Positions 23,601 to 31,152 of a DNA stretch of 32,775 bases are shown piece by piece; within the stretch, counting starts at the first letter, position 1, and each line of letters opens with the position of its first letter. The position numbers and the translations under genes were made by a program. This DNA is from Deltaproteobacteria bacterium (GTDB lineage Bacteria > Lernaellota > Lernaellaia > JACKCT01). The DNA lies in contig JADLEX010000091.1 of assembly GCA_020845895.1 (NCBI GenBank), positions 1 to 32,775 on the forward strand, given 5' to 3'. The notes under the pieces were generated by a model. The model did no database searches. It saw only the letters and a program-made list of their open reading frames with translations, and had not been told where the DNA came from.

Positions 23601-24083
23601 TCAGTCTTTGATGACGTTGACCACGAAGGAGTTGTCGGCCGCGGCCCACGTGACCACGTAGCGCTCGTTGCCGGCGGTGAAGTAAAACTTCACCACGCCC
23701 GTGGCCTTGTCGAAGTTCTGAAGCGGCGGCGAGAAAAACATGCGCTGCTCGTAGTGCTTCACCGCGCTCTCGAAGAAGTGCAGGTTGAAATTCATCTTGG
23801 TCTGGTCAGAGTGCCGGTAGATGATTTGCCCGCCGGACTCGATGACCACGTCGTTCACCACCACGCCGCCGCGCAGGGGCGTGAGCCGAAAATACAGCCG
23901 ATTGACCTGGCCCTTGTCGAAATCGAGCAGCAGGTTGCTGACGCGCACGCCGTTCTTGTGGTCCCAATAGGTGCCGTCGAAGGTCAGCCACTGATCGGGG
24001 GGCTGCAAGGTGTCGGCCGCGGCGGCCAGCGGGACGGCGGAAACGAGCAGTGCCGTCAAAACGACCAGAAGAGCCTTTTTCAT
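23601..24083 (-). CDS. Secreted protein of unknown function
   Basis: This 160-residue protein has a textbook signal peptide ('MKKALLVVLTALLVSAVPLAAAA', cut before 'DTLQPP'). The mature part is beta-rich with many aromatics ('WLTFDGTYWDHKNGVRVSNLLLDF', 'VNRLYFRLTPLRGGVVVNDVVI', 'VVKFYFTAGNERYVVTW'), suggesting a small periplasmic or surface beta-sandwich. No Cys is present. I do not recognise the family. It is the first gene of an operon with lptE and holA behind a near-perfect promoter, so a cell-envelope role is a reasonable guess from context. The ATG at 24083 is preferred to one 24 codons upstream because the promoter lies in between. Confidence 0.85.
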   Translation of the reverse strand: MKKALLVVLTALLVSAVPLAAAADTLQPPDQWLTFDGTYWDHKNGVRVSNLLLDFDKGQVNRLYFRLTPLRGGVVVNDVVIESGGQIIYRHSDQTKMNFNLHFFESAVKHYEQRMFFSPPLQNFDKATGVVKFYFTAGNERYVVTWAAADNSFVVNVIKD

Positions 24084-24116
24084 CGCGGATGCCCCCGGGT
24101 GGCGAAATCTGCTCGG

Positions 24117-24145
24117 TTTATACGGGCACCGGCGCGGACTGTCAA
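24117..24145 (-). promoter_or_regulatory. Near-consensus sigma70 promoter of the secreted-protein-lptE-holA operon
   Basis: On the minus strand TTGACA (24140-24145) is followed after 17 bases by TATAAA (24117-24122), matching the consensus at 11 of 12 positions. Transcription would start near 24110, giving a leader of about 27 bases. Confidence 0.85.
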
Positions 24146-24194
24146 TAACGTCCACTCCATTCGGCGCGTCGTATGTGCCGATTTTCGCCCGATT

Positions 24195-24383
24195 TCACGT
24201 CGGAATTCCGTGACGCCGTTTCCACTTGTCGAGCCGCTCGAACTGCGTGAGATCGACACCGCAGATCGGGCATCGAAATCCCTCGGGCAGGTCGCGAAAA
24301 TCCGTCCCCGGCGGGACGTTCATCTGGGGACAACCCAGCGCCGGGTCGTAGATGTAGCTGCATTTCAGGCACTTGAACTTCAC
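24195..24383 (-). CDS. Rubredoxin-like electron-transfer protein
   Basis: This 62-residue protein has two CxxC pairs, C5-x2-C8 ('CLKCSYIYD') and C38-x2-C41 ('CPICGVD'), that bind a single iron in rubredoxins. The between-pair text 'VPPGTDFRDLPEGFRCPIC' is diagnostic. Differences from classical rubredoxin are an extra Cys (C18) in 'DPALGCPQMN' and a basic C-terminal tail, 'DKWKRRHGIPT'. Translation starts at GTG, which overlaps the stop of the DHH gene (GTGA), with GGAG about 9 bases upstream. Rubredoxins pass electrons to oxygen or peroxide reductases in anaerobes and microaerophiles. The peroxiredoxin and flavoprotein genes 1.2 kb away fit such a setting but are not co-transcribed with it. 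Confidence 0.92.
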   Translation of the reverse strand: MKFKCLKCSYIYDPALGCPQMNVPPGTDFRDLPEGFRCPICGVDLTQFERLDKWKRRHGIPT

Positions 24384-25474
24384 GAGCGGTCTCCGTTGCG
24401 CGCGCGGGGTTCCTCGGGTTCGTGTCCGACGGGACCGATATCCGCGAGCGCGGGTTCGGGCACCAGACGATGAGCGTCGGCGAAATCCCGGCCCACGATA
24501 CGACAAAATTCCGTGACCAGCCGATGGCGCTCCTCACCGATTTTTTCGGCATTCGCGTCTTCGAGCGGCAGCGTCCCACCCGCCGACCGGTCGTGACCTC
24601 CCGCAGACCCGCGCCGACCGACGAGCTGCGCGGCAATCGCCCCCGCGCTTCGGCCCTTGCGGACTGTCCGCAGCGAAAACTGAAGCCGGTGGTCGATGAC
24701 GCCGAGACACAGCGTCCAGCTCACGCCTTCGGTCTTGAGGAAAAAATCCGCGAGTTCGGCGACGGTTTCCGGGTTCGTGATGCGACCCATGTCGCTGACG
24801 ATCACGTCCTCGACGATCCTCGCATTGGCGAGCGCGACGGCGTAGTGCCGATAGTACCGCCGGGGCACCCGGGCGCGCTCGATGCGCGTCAACCAGCGCA
24901 AACTGATCTTCGAGTAGAGATCCTGAAGCATACGGAAGTCGGCATCCGAGGCATCGCGCCCCAGGTCCGCGATGTCGGACTTGATCCCGTAATACAGCGC
25001 GGTCGCCACGCGCGCGTCCAGGGGGATGTCGTTGTCGCGGATGTATTCGGCGAGGATCGAACAGGTCGCGCCGTAGGATACGCGCAGGTCCGCGAACGAG
25101 GCCGGGCACTCGCGACGCGAGATGTGGTGATCGATCACCACCGAATAACGCAGTCCCTTCTTGATGAGCACGTTCTTAGCCTTCGGGTGCCCATCGACGA
25201 GCGCGATGAACTTGAACCGCGCCGCTTGCCCGGTGCTCATCTCATGGATGGGGATACGCAGCAGACGCACCATGGCGCGGTTTTCCGCGCGGCCCAGGTT
25301 GCCGCCGTAGCCGATCTTCACCTTGGCGGAGTGCGTGTGCGCGAGGATATGACGCAGCGCGAATGCCGAGGCGATGGCGTCGGGATCGGGATGGTTGTGC
25401 GTGAGAATGAGCACGCGCCCCGCGCCTTCCAGGGCGGCCAGCAGATCCGCGAGTTTTCCCTTGGCTTGAATCAT
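24380..25474 (-). CDS. DHH-family phosphoesterase (NrnA-like)
   Basis: This 364-residue protein is of the DHH/DHHA1 superfamily, metal-dependent hydrolases that include oligoribonuclease/pAp phosphatase NrnA. Motif I is 'THNHPDPDAIASA' (H28, D30, D32), motif III is 'VIDHH' (115-117), and 'ALYYGIKSDIADLG' carries the later Asp. The DHHA1 RNA-binding end has 'GGHDRSAGG' (291-299). Roles in clearing short RNAs or pAp are family knowledge; the actual substrate cannot be read here. The start at 25474 fits the family start, although no strong ribosome site is visible. The C-terminal 40 residues are variable and charged. It is coupled to rubredoxin by a GTGA overlap and divergent from the flavoprotein. 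Confidence 0.9.
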   Translation of the reverse strand: MIQAKGKLADLLAALEGAGRVLILTHNHPDPDAIASAFALRHILAHTHSAKVKIGYGGNLGRAENRAMVRLLRIPIHEMSTGQAARFKFIALVDGHPKAKNVLIKKGLRYSVVIDHHISRRECPASFADLRVSYGATCSILAEYIRDNDIPLDARVATALYYGIKSDIADLGRDASDADFRMLQDLYSKISLRWLTRIERARVPRRYYRHYAVALANARIVEDVIVSDMGRITNPETVAELADFFLKTEGVSWTLCLGVIDHRLQFSLRTVRKGRSAGAIAAQLVGRRGSAGGHDRSAGGTLPLEDANAEKIGEERHRLVTEFCRIVGRDFADAHRLVPEPALADIGPVGHEPEEPRARNGDRS

Positions 25475-25578
25475 CGCGTCGAACGTCGATAAATGCCATT
25501 GAACGAAAGTTGAGGCATCATAGACCGGAGAACGAAGTGCGGGCAAGAAACGCACTCGCGGATTCGGAGCGGCATTTG

Positions 25579-26181
25579 GTGATTCGTGACGACGAAATCC
25601 GCGTGATCGCGCTGGCGGGAAGCCCACGGCGGGGCGGAAGCTCCGACCGATTGCTCGACGCGTTCGTGGCGGGTGCGCGCGAGGCCGGCGCGTCGGTCGC
25701 GCGTCTCGCGATCACCGAGCTTTCCATCGCGCCCTGCGACGGGTGCGCCGAATGCGAGGCGCACGGGCGGTGCGTGATTCTGGACGACCACGGTCCGCTC
25801 GCCGATCGCGTTCAAGATTCCGACATCTTTGTGGTCTCCACCCCGGTCTATTTTTCGGGATTTCCCGGCATGACCAAGAACTTCGTCGACCGGTTTCAGG
25901 CGCACTGGGCGCGCAGATACCGCCTCGGCCACACGGAACGTCGCGGCCCCGTCGGTTATCTGCTCGCGACGGGCGGCGCGCCGAGCATGAAGAACTTCGA
26001 CGGCGTGAACGCCACGTTCAAATATCTGATGCAGGCCATCTGGGGACGGGTCGGCGATTCGGTGACGATTCCCAATCTCGACGTCCGGGGCCCGATCGGC
26101 GAAGATCACGAGGCCGTGCGCGTCGCGCGAGAAATGGGTTATCAGTCGGTGCGGCAGCGCCGCGAGGGGGGAATACCATGA
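25579..26181 (+). CDS. Iron-sulfur flavoprotein / NAD(P)H-dependent FMN reductase family
   Basis: This 200-residue protein has a flavodoxin-like fold. The FMN phosphate loop is 'GSPRRGGSSDRLL' (about 14-26), and 'STPVYFSGFPGMTKNFVDRF' is the second FMN-site signature. A compact C53-x2-C56-x2-C59-x5-C65 cluster ('CDGCAECEAHGRC') matches that of iron-sulfur flavoproteins, which in anaerobes reduce oxygen or peroxide. The start is uncertain: GTG at 25579 (CGGAG site 9 bases upstream) gives the usual family length, while GTG at 25537 would add 14 residues. Its stop overlaps the peroxiredoxin start (ATGA), so a joint role in redox or oxidative-stress chemistry is likely. Confidence 0.88.
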   Translation: MIRDDEIRVIALAGSPRRGGSSDRLLDAFVAGAREAGASVARLAITELSIAPCDGCAECEAHGRCVILDDHGPLADRVQDSDIFVVSTPVYFSGFPGMTKNFVDRFQAHWARRYRLGHTERRGPVGYLLATGGAPSMKNFDGVNATFKYLMQAIWGRVGDSVTIPNLDVRGPIGEDHEAVRVAREMGYQSVRQRREGGIP

Positions 26182-26648
26182 GTGACGATCTGAAGGGGAA
26201 AAAGGCACCCGCGTTCTCGATGCCCGACGCCGAGGGCAAGGTTCACAAGCTCGGCGATTACGCCGGGCGCAAGGTTGTGCTGTACTTCTACCCCAAGGAC
26301 GACACCCCGGGCTGCACCCGCGAAGCTTGTGGGTTTCGCGATCTGAAGGCGGACTTCGACGAACTGAGAACGGTGATTCTCGGCGTGTCGTCGGATGCGG
26401 CGGCGTCGCACCAGAAGTTCACGACAAAATACGGCCTGAACTTTCCCCTGCTCACGGACAAGGACCACGCCGTGGCATCGAAGTACGGCGCCTACGGCGA
26501 AAAGTCGATGTACGGCAAGAAGGTCACGGGCGTCATCCGTTCGACCTTCGTCATCGATGCGGCGGGGAAGGTCGCGGGCCAGTGGCGGGGCGTGAAGGTG
26601 GACGGGCACATGGACAAGGTGCTCGAATTCGTGAAGGGCATGCCCTGA
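26178..26648 (+). CDS. bcp: Thiol peroxidase, BCP/PrxQ-type peroxiredoxin
   Basis: This 156-residue atypical 2-Cys peroxiredoxin reduces peroxides using thioredoxin. The peroxidatic Cys is C46 and the resolving Cys is C51 in 'DDTPGCTREACGF', the alpha2-type spacing of five. 'FYPKDDTPGCT' and 'VIRSTFVIDAAGKV' are family hallmarks, and the length is standard. The ATG has a GGGGG site 7-8 bases upstream and overlaps the flavoprotein stop. PolX begins only 5 bases downstream. Confidence 0.96.
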   Translation: MSDDLKGKKAPAFSMPDAEGKVHKLGDYAGRKVVLYFYPKDDTPGCTREACGFRDLKADFDELRTVILGVSSDAAASHQKFTTKYGLNFPLLTDKDHAVASKYGAYGEKSMYGKKVTGVIRSTFVIDAAGKVAGQWRGVKVDGHMDKVLEFVKGMP

Positions 26649-26653
26649 CCTCC

Positions 26654-28381
26654 ATGGGCGCGGAACTCGACAAAAAGGTCGTGGCGAAGACGCTGCGCAA
26701 GGTCGGCGTCCTGCTCGAACTCGCGGGTGAAAACCCGTTCAAGGCGCGCGCCTTCGATCGCGCGGCCCGGGCGGTGGAAACCTGGGACGGCTCGTTCGCC
26801 GAACTCGCGACCGCTTCGGCGGGCGGTCAAGTCGAGGGAATCGGAAAGGGCATCGCCGCGGATCTGGCCGAACTCGCGGCCTCGGGTCGTCTGGGCGTTC
26901 TCGACGATCTCGAAGCGTCATTTCCGGCCGGGCTCACCGATCTGCTCGACATCTCCGGTCTCGGCCCCAAGACCGTGCGAAAACTTTACGAGGAACTCGG
27001 CGTCACGAACATCGACGCACTCGAATCCGCCTGCCTCGACGGAAGGATCGCGAAGCTCCCGCGCATGGGCGAGAAAAGCGTCGCGAACATCCTTGCGGGC
27101 ATCACGCACCTTCGCAGCTATTCCGGTCGGTTCCATCTTCACACCGCACTCGATGTCGCGACGGGCGTCGCGGCGGCGCTGGCTCCCTTCGCAGAACGGA
27201 TCGAGATTGCCGGATCGCTGCGTCGCCGCCGGGAGACGGTAAAGGACATCGACCTCCTCGCCGCCACGAGCGACGTCACCCGGCTCGCGGATGCGTTCAC
27301 GTCGCTGCCCGGGGTGACTCGCGTGACGGGCAAGGGCGAGACGAAGTGCTCCGTGATTCTTGGCAGCGGAATGGCGTGCGACCTGCGCATGGTCGACGCA
27401 TCGGTCTTCGGCGCGGCGCTCGCGCACTTCACGGGCAGCGCCGATCACAACGTCGCCATGCGCCGCCGCGCGAAATCGATGGGAATGAAGCTCAGCGAGT
27501 ATGGCCTCGAACGCGAGGACGGCACTCGCATCCCCTGCCCCGACGAACGCGACGCGTTCGAGGCGTTGGGCCTCGCGGTCATCCCGCCGGAACTGCGCGA
27601 GGATCTGGGCGAGATCGACGCCGCCCAGTCCGGGGCGTTGCCGGCGCTGGTCGAGTCGGGCGAGCTGCGCGGTGTTCTGCACGCGCACACGCAGTATTCC
27701 GACGGCACCGCGTCGATCGCCGATATGGCTGCCGCCGCGCGCGACTTGGGCTTCGCGTATCTGGGACTCGCCGACCACAGCCAAAGTTCCACGGTGGCCG
27801 GCGGCCTGAAACCCGACGCGGTGCGCCGCCAGCACGCCGAGATCGACGAATTCAACGCGGCGCACGAGTTCCGCGTGCTCAAAGGCATCGAGTCGGATAT
27901 CCGCAAAGACGGTTCACTCGACTACGACGACGACGTGCTCGCGTCGTTCGATTTCGTCATCGCCAGCGTGCACTCGCACTTTCAAATGAGCCGCAACGAC
28001 ATGACCGCGCGCGTGATCCGCGCCGCGCGCAACCCCTTCACGACGATGTTGGGACATCCCACGGGCCGTTTATTGCTACGCCGCGAACCCTACGAGATCG
28101 ACATGGACGCTGTGGTAGAAGCCTGCGCCGAATCGGGCTGTGCGATCGAGATCAACGCGAATCCGTATCGCCTCGATCTCGACTGGCGGCTCGTGAAAAA
28201 GGCGATCGGGCTCGGCGTGTGCATCGCGATCTGCCCCGACGCTCACAGCACGCAGCAACTCGCGTACTCGGGCTTCGGCGTGGATATTGCGCGCAAGGGC
28301 TGGGCGCGCAGCTCGGACGTTTTGAACACGCTCGACGCGGAGGAATTTCTGACTTTCGCAGGCGCCCGGCGGAATAGTTAG
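26654..28381 (+). CDS. polX: DNA polymerase X with PHP 3'-5' exonuclease domain
   Basis: PolX is a gap-filling repair polymerase. The 575-residue protein has the bacterial layout. An N-terminal 8-kDa lyase-like domain ('LLELAGENPFKARAFDRAAR') and helix-hairpin-helix motifs ('DISGLGPKTVRKLYEELGV', 'LPRMGEKSVANILAGI') come first. The nucleotidyltransferase palm has 'GSLRRRRETVKDIDLL' near 187-203, with the catalytic Asp pair in 'DID' and a further Asp in 'MACDLRMVD'. A C-terminal PHP domain from about residue 340 carries the metal-binding 'HAHTQYSDG', 'GLADHS' and 'ASVHSHF', then 'GHPTG' and 'CPDAHS'. All expected metal ligands are visible, so exonuclease activity is likely intact. It starts 5 bases after bcp, so it may be induced with the peroxide-defence genes. 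Confidence 0.96.
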   Translation: MGAELDKKVVAKTLRKVGVLLELAGENPFKARAFDRAARAVETWDGSFAELATASAGGQVEGIGKGIAADLAELAASGRLGVLDDLEASFPAGLTDLLDISGLGPKTVRKLYEELGVTNIDALESACLDGRIAKLPRMGEKSVANILAGITHLRSYSGRFHLHTALDVATGVAAALAPFAERIEIAGSLRRRRETVKDIDLLAATSDVTRLADAFTSLPGVTRVTGKGETKCSVILGSGMACDLRMVDASVFGAALAHFTGSADHNVAMRRRAKSMGMKLSEYGLEREDGTRIPCPDERDAFEALGLAVIPPELREDLGEIDAAQSGALPALVESGELRGVLHAHTQYSDGTASIADMAAAARDLGFAYLGLADHSQSSTVAGGLKPDAVRRQHAEIDEFNAAHEFRVLKGIESDIRKDGSLDYDDDVLASFDFVIASVHSHFQMSRNDMTARVIRAARNPFTTMLGHPTGRLLLRREPYEIDMDAVVEACAESGCAIEINANPYRLDLDWRLVKKAIGLGVCIAICPDAHSTQQLAYSGFGVDIARKGWARSSDVLNTLDAEEFLTFAGARRNS

Positions 28382-28435
28382 TCGGATATCACCCTCGTTT
28401 TTTCATGACGGCGACACGATCGATGATCTCTGACA

Positions 28436-28464
28436 TTGACCGGTGGCCATCGCCGACCCAGTAT
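28436..28464 (+). promoter_or_regulatory. Weak promoter candidate for the Mrp gene
   Basis: TTGACC (28436-28441) is followed after 17 bases by CAGTAT (28459-28464), which matches the -10 consensus at only three positions. It lies in the 170-base gap between polX and the Mrp gene; nothing better is visible there. Confidence 0.25.
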
Positions 28465-28551
28465 CCGCGCGGGCCATCGCCTTGCCGTTGACGGCGGGGC
28501 GAGAGGGACGTAAACGACACCGCCGAAGCGAAATTCACGGAGAAGTCTTCG

Positions 28552-29463
28552 ATGTCCGACCACGATCACCACGACCATCAACACGATCATCATCAGCACG
28601 GCCACGGCGATCCGAAGCAGGAGCAGGATCAGCGCATCGCCGAAACGCTCGCCAACGTCCGTTACAAGTTTCTCGTCATGAGCGGCAAGGGCGGCGTCGG
28701 CAAGAGCACCGTGTCCGTCAATCTTGCCGTCGCGCTCGCGAAGGCGGGTTGGAAGGTCGGCCTCATGGATGTGGATCTCACGGGACCGAGCGTGCCCGGG
28801 CTTCTCGGTCTCGACGGCGCGCAGGCCGAGTTCGACGGCACGCGCGTGCACCCGATCGTTCATTCCGAAAACCTGAAGGTGCTTTCGATCGCTCACCTGA
28901 TCGATTTGTCCGACAAGGCGGTCATCTGGCGCGGCCCGATGAAGATCGGCGCGATCCGTCAGTTCCTCGCGGATATCGAGTGGGGCGATCTCGACTTCAT
29001 GATCATCGATTGCCCCCCGGGCACGAGCGACGAACCGCTGACCGTGGCGCAGACCTTCACCGGTGTGCAGGCGATCGTTGTGACGACGCCTCAGGAAATC
29101 GCCCTCACCGACGTCCGCAAATCGGTGCACTTCTGCCAAAAGGTCAACATGCCGATCCTGGGCGTGATCGAAAACCTGTCGGGTTACACGTGCCCCCAAT
29201 GCGGCCACTTCGAGGAGCTGTTCAAGACCGGCGGCGGCGAAAAGCTCGCGGCGCAGTTCAACGTGCGGTTCCTCGGCCGACTGCCGATCGACCCCGCCGT
29301 CGTGCGCGCGGGTGACCTCGGCGAACCGTATCTGGCCCTGAACGCCGACAGCGCAACGGCCAAGGCATTTGCGCAGATTGCCGACACGATCTTCGAGATC
29401 GCGAAGACGCTGCCCGTCGAGCGGCCGGGCTATACACCGATCCAATTCGTCAAATCTCGCTGA
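28552..29463 (+). CDS. mrp: Mrp/NBP35 (ApbC) Fe-S cluster carrier ATPase with His-rich N-terminus
   Basis: This 303-residue P-loop ATPase helps assemble or deliver 4Fe-4S clusters. The deviant Walker A 'SGKGGVGKST' lies at about 44-53. 'DVDLTGPSVPGLLG' carries the Walker A-prime Asp, 'IIDCPPGTSDEPLT' is Walker B, and the bridging CxxC lies at about residues 214-217 ('CPQCG'). All match Mrp/ApbC. Unusual is the N-terminus: nine His residues among residues 4-18, alternating with Asp and Gln, like the metal-storage stretches of HypB or SlyD. That suggests Ni, Co or Zn binding, but this is inference. The usual N-terminal MIP18/DUF59 domain is absent. GGAG lies 9 bases upstream. It appears to be a single-gene unit, convergent with the lipoprotein gene. 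Confidence 0.94.
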   Translation: MSDHDHHDHQHDHHQHGHGDPKQEQDQRIAETLANVRYKFLVMSGKGGVGKSTVSVNLAVALAKAGWKVGLMDVDLTGPSVPGLLGLDGAQAEFDGTRVHPIVHSENLKVLSIAHLIDLSDKAVIWRGPMKIGAIRQFLADIEWGDLDFMIIDCPPGTSDEPLTVAQTFTGVQAIVVTTPQEIALTDVRKSVHFCQKVNMPILGVIENLSGYTCPQCGHFEELFKTGGGEKLAAQFNVRFLGRLPIDPAVVRAGDLGEPYLALNADSATAKAFAQIADTIFEIAKTLPVERPGYTPIQFVKSR

Positions 29464-29481
29464 TCGGGACCGGAAGGAAAA

Positions 29482-29504
29482 CGGACGGGCGACACGCCCG
29501 TTCG
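29482..29504. terminator. Bidirectional terminator-like hairpin between convergent genes
   Basis: A 9-bp stem containing one G-T pair (29482-29490 with 29496-29504) closes a 5-base loop. It sits 19 bases past the Mrp stop and 25 bases past the lipoprotein stop on the other strand. T-tracts are poor in both directions. Confidence 0.5.
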
Positions 29505-29529
29505 CTCGTCGTTCTCGCGTAAATCGAAA

Positions 29530-31152
29530 TCAGCTTTCGCCGAGTTCCTTCAGGTCGCCGCAGCCGAGCCACTCGGGGAACGTGTCCGAACTGCGCCTGA
29601 GCCACTTCATCATATCGACGAGCTGCTCGCCCGCCGGCCGCAAGCCCTCGGGCTGCGCATTGGCGAAATAGTAGCCCGGATTGATGTAGCTATTGCCCGA
29701 CCAGTCCTGATACAGGTCGAGCACGAATCCGAAGAGCCCGAGCCCGAAGACATCCAGGGTCTGTTTGAACTCGTCGATGGCGATGAGCGTGCCGTTCAGG
29801 AAGTTGTCGGAGAGAAGCAGGAAGAGACGACGCAGTTCCATCGTCTCGGCCTTGGTGAATTCCTCGCCCGTGTCCCACACCACCCACGTCTCGTCCTCGT
29901 CCCAGCGCATGTTTTCGTTCTTGTCGTCGTAACGCAGCGAGCGGCCGTCCTGGATGTCGATCTCGCCCATCATGGCGTCGAACATCGTCGCGAACGACTC
30001 GAACATGTTTCCGAGCGCTATTCCGGCTTCCTTCATGTTCTGAACGGACTCGTCGTGCGGTTCCTTGAGCAGCAGCGCGTTCGGGAAGATCGGATCGTAG
30101 AGCGTGTTGCGGATCGAGATGTAGAAGTCGTTGAGGATCGTCTCGCACATCGTCCCGTTCCACTTGAACTGGTCGAAGGTCACGGTGTTGATGTCGAGGT
30201 TTTGCGCGACGACGAAGCGCACGAAGAACTGCCAAAAATACCCAAGCCCCTTGCTCAGGTACAGCTCGGCGCGAGAGAAACGGCCGGGCAGGTTGATCTC
30301 GACCTCCGGCTGACGCAGACCCCACACGTAGTATCGCAGGTAGTACTGATATGGGTCGGCGTACTCGAGGAGCCGATCGGCGAAGGCGATCGTCTCGGGC
30401 ACGCGGCTGTCGCCGAGCTTGTCCACGAGAATCTGAATGCCGAGCACCGTGTGCTCGAAGCAGGTCCGGTCGAAGCGGTTGCAGGTGTCCAGATGGTCCT
30501 GCGTGTAGCAACTGCTGTGACGCACGACGTACATGCGGGGGCAGTTGTCGATGCACTCCGCCATGTTGTAGGTCATCGGCGGATTGATGAGCCCGCAGTT
30601 CTTGAGGCTCGTGCAGAGCTTTTCGCATTCCTCGGGCGGAGTGTGGATGATCCACTCGGCCGCGCCGAGATAGATGTCCTCGCAGGTCGGCGCAGCCAGG
30701 ACCTCCTCGAACATATAAGGCTGGAGCTTCCACGGGCAATCGGCGACGCAGCGCTCCTTGGTGGTATTGAAGTCGTCGTAGAAGTCGCAGACGCCGAGCC
30801 GATCGCACGCCTCGACACACGAGTCCAGATCCTGGTCTTTTACGTAGACGCCGGAGAGCAGGTCGATGATGCCCGTGAGGTTTCGCCAGACGAGCAGATC
30901 GTTGGCGAGCACGGTGCCCCACTGCGCCTGCGGGTGATCGGGCGCGATGCGCCTCGCCCGCAGGAAGAGATTGTACGCCTCGCCCGCGTCGCCGGCCTCC
31001 AGCGAGCGTCGCCCTTCGCGCAGCAAGTCGTGCAGTTCCATGTCCTTGGGGTCTTCACCCATGCAGGACACGACGCCGACCGACGCCCCGGCAAACAACG
31101 CGATCAAAACAACAACGATCCCCGTGCGTTTCATGGTGCGTCTCGTCGTCAT
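29530..31152 (-). CDS. Cys-rich lipoprotein with tandem six-Cys repeats and an EF-hand-like loop
   Basis: This 540-residue protein has a lipoprotein signal ending 'GVVSC' (C30). Residues about 40-105 look TPR-like ('GDAGEAYNLFLRARRIAPDHPQA'). A repeated Cys unit follows: C112-x3-C116-x5-C122-x12-C135-x3-C139 and, 64 residues on, C176-x3-C180-x5-C186-x13-C200-x3-C204. Each is accompanied by further Cys (157; 215, 224, 231). Residues 410-421 read D-x-N-x-N-x-R-x-D-x-x-E, a good EF-hand-type calcium loop, followed by a second acidic stretch ('WDTGEEF'). No family was recognised. The cysteines probably form disulfides outside the inner membrane. It overlaps the barrel gene by ATGA and so is made with it; a functional pairing at the outer membrane is inferred. 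A Met at residue 7 is an alternative start. Confidence 0.85.
   Translation of the reverse strand: MTTRRTMKRTGIVVVLIALFAGASVGVVSCMGEDPKDMELHDLLREGRRSLEAGDAGEAYNLFLRARRIAPDHPQAQWGTVLANDLLVWRNLTGIIDLLSGVYVKDQDLDSCVEACDRLGVCDFYDDFNTTKERCVADCPWKLQPYMFEEVLAAPTCEDIYLGAAEWIIHTPPEECEKLCTSLKNCGLINPPMTYNMAECIDNCPRMYVVRHSSCYTQDHLDTCNRFDRTCFEHTVLGIQILVDKLGDSRVPETIAFADRLLEYADPYQYYLRYYVWGLRQPEVEINLPGRFSRAELYLSKGLGYFWQFFVRFVVAQNLDINTVTFDQFKWNGTMCETILNDFYISIRNTLYDPIFPNALLLKEPHDESVQNMKEAGIALGNMFESFATMFDAMMGEIDIQDGRSLRYDDKNENMRWDEDETWVVWDTGEEFTKAETMELRRLFLLLSDNFLNGTLIAIDEFKQTLDVFGLGLFGFVLDLYQDWSGNSYINPGYYFANAQPEGLRPAGEQLVDMMKWLRRSSDTFPEWLGCGDLKELGES

Noticed and set aside
28378-29445. Long open frame opposite the Mrp gene
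   Set aside because: The plus-strand product has all Mrp motifs, and the opposite product has no recognisable domain.
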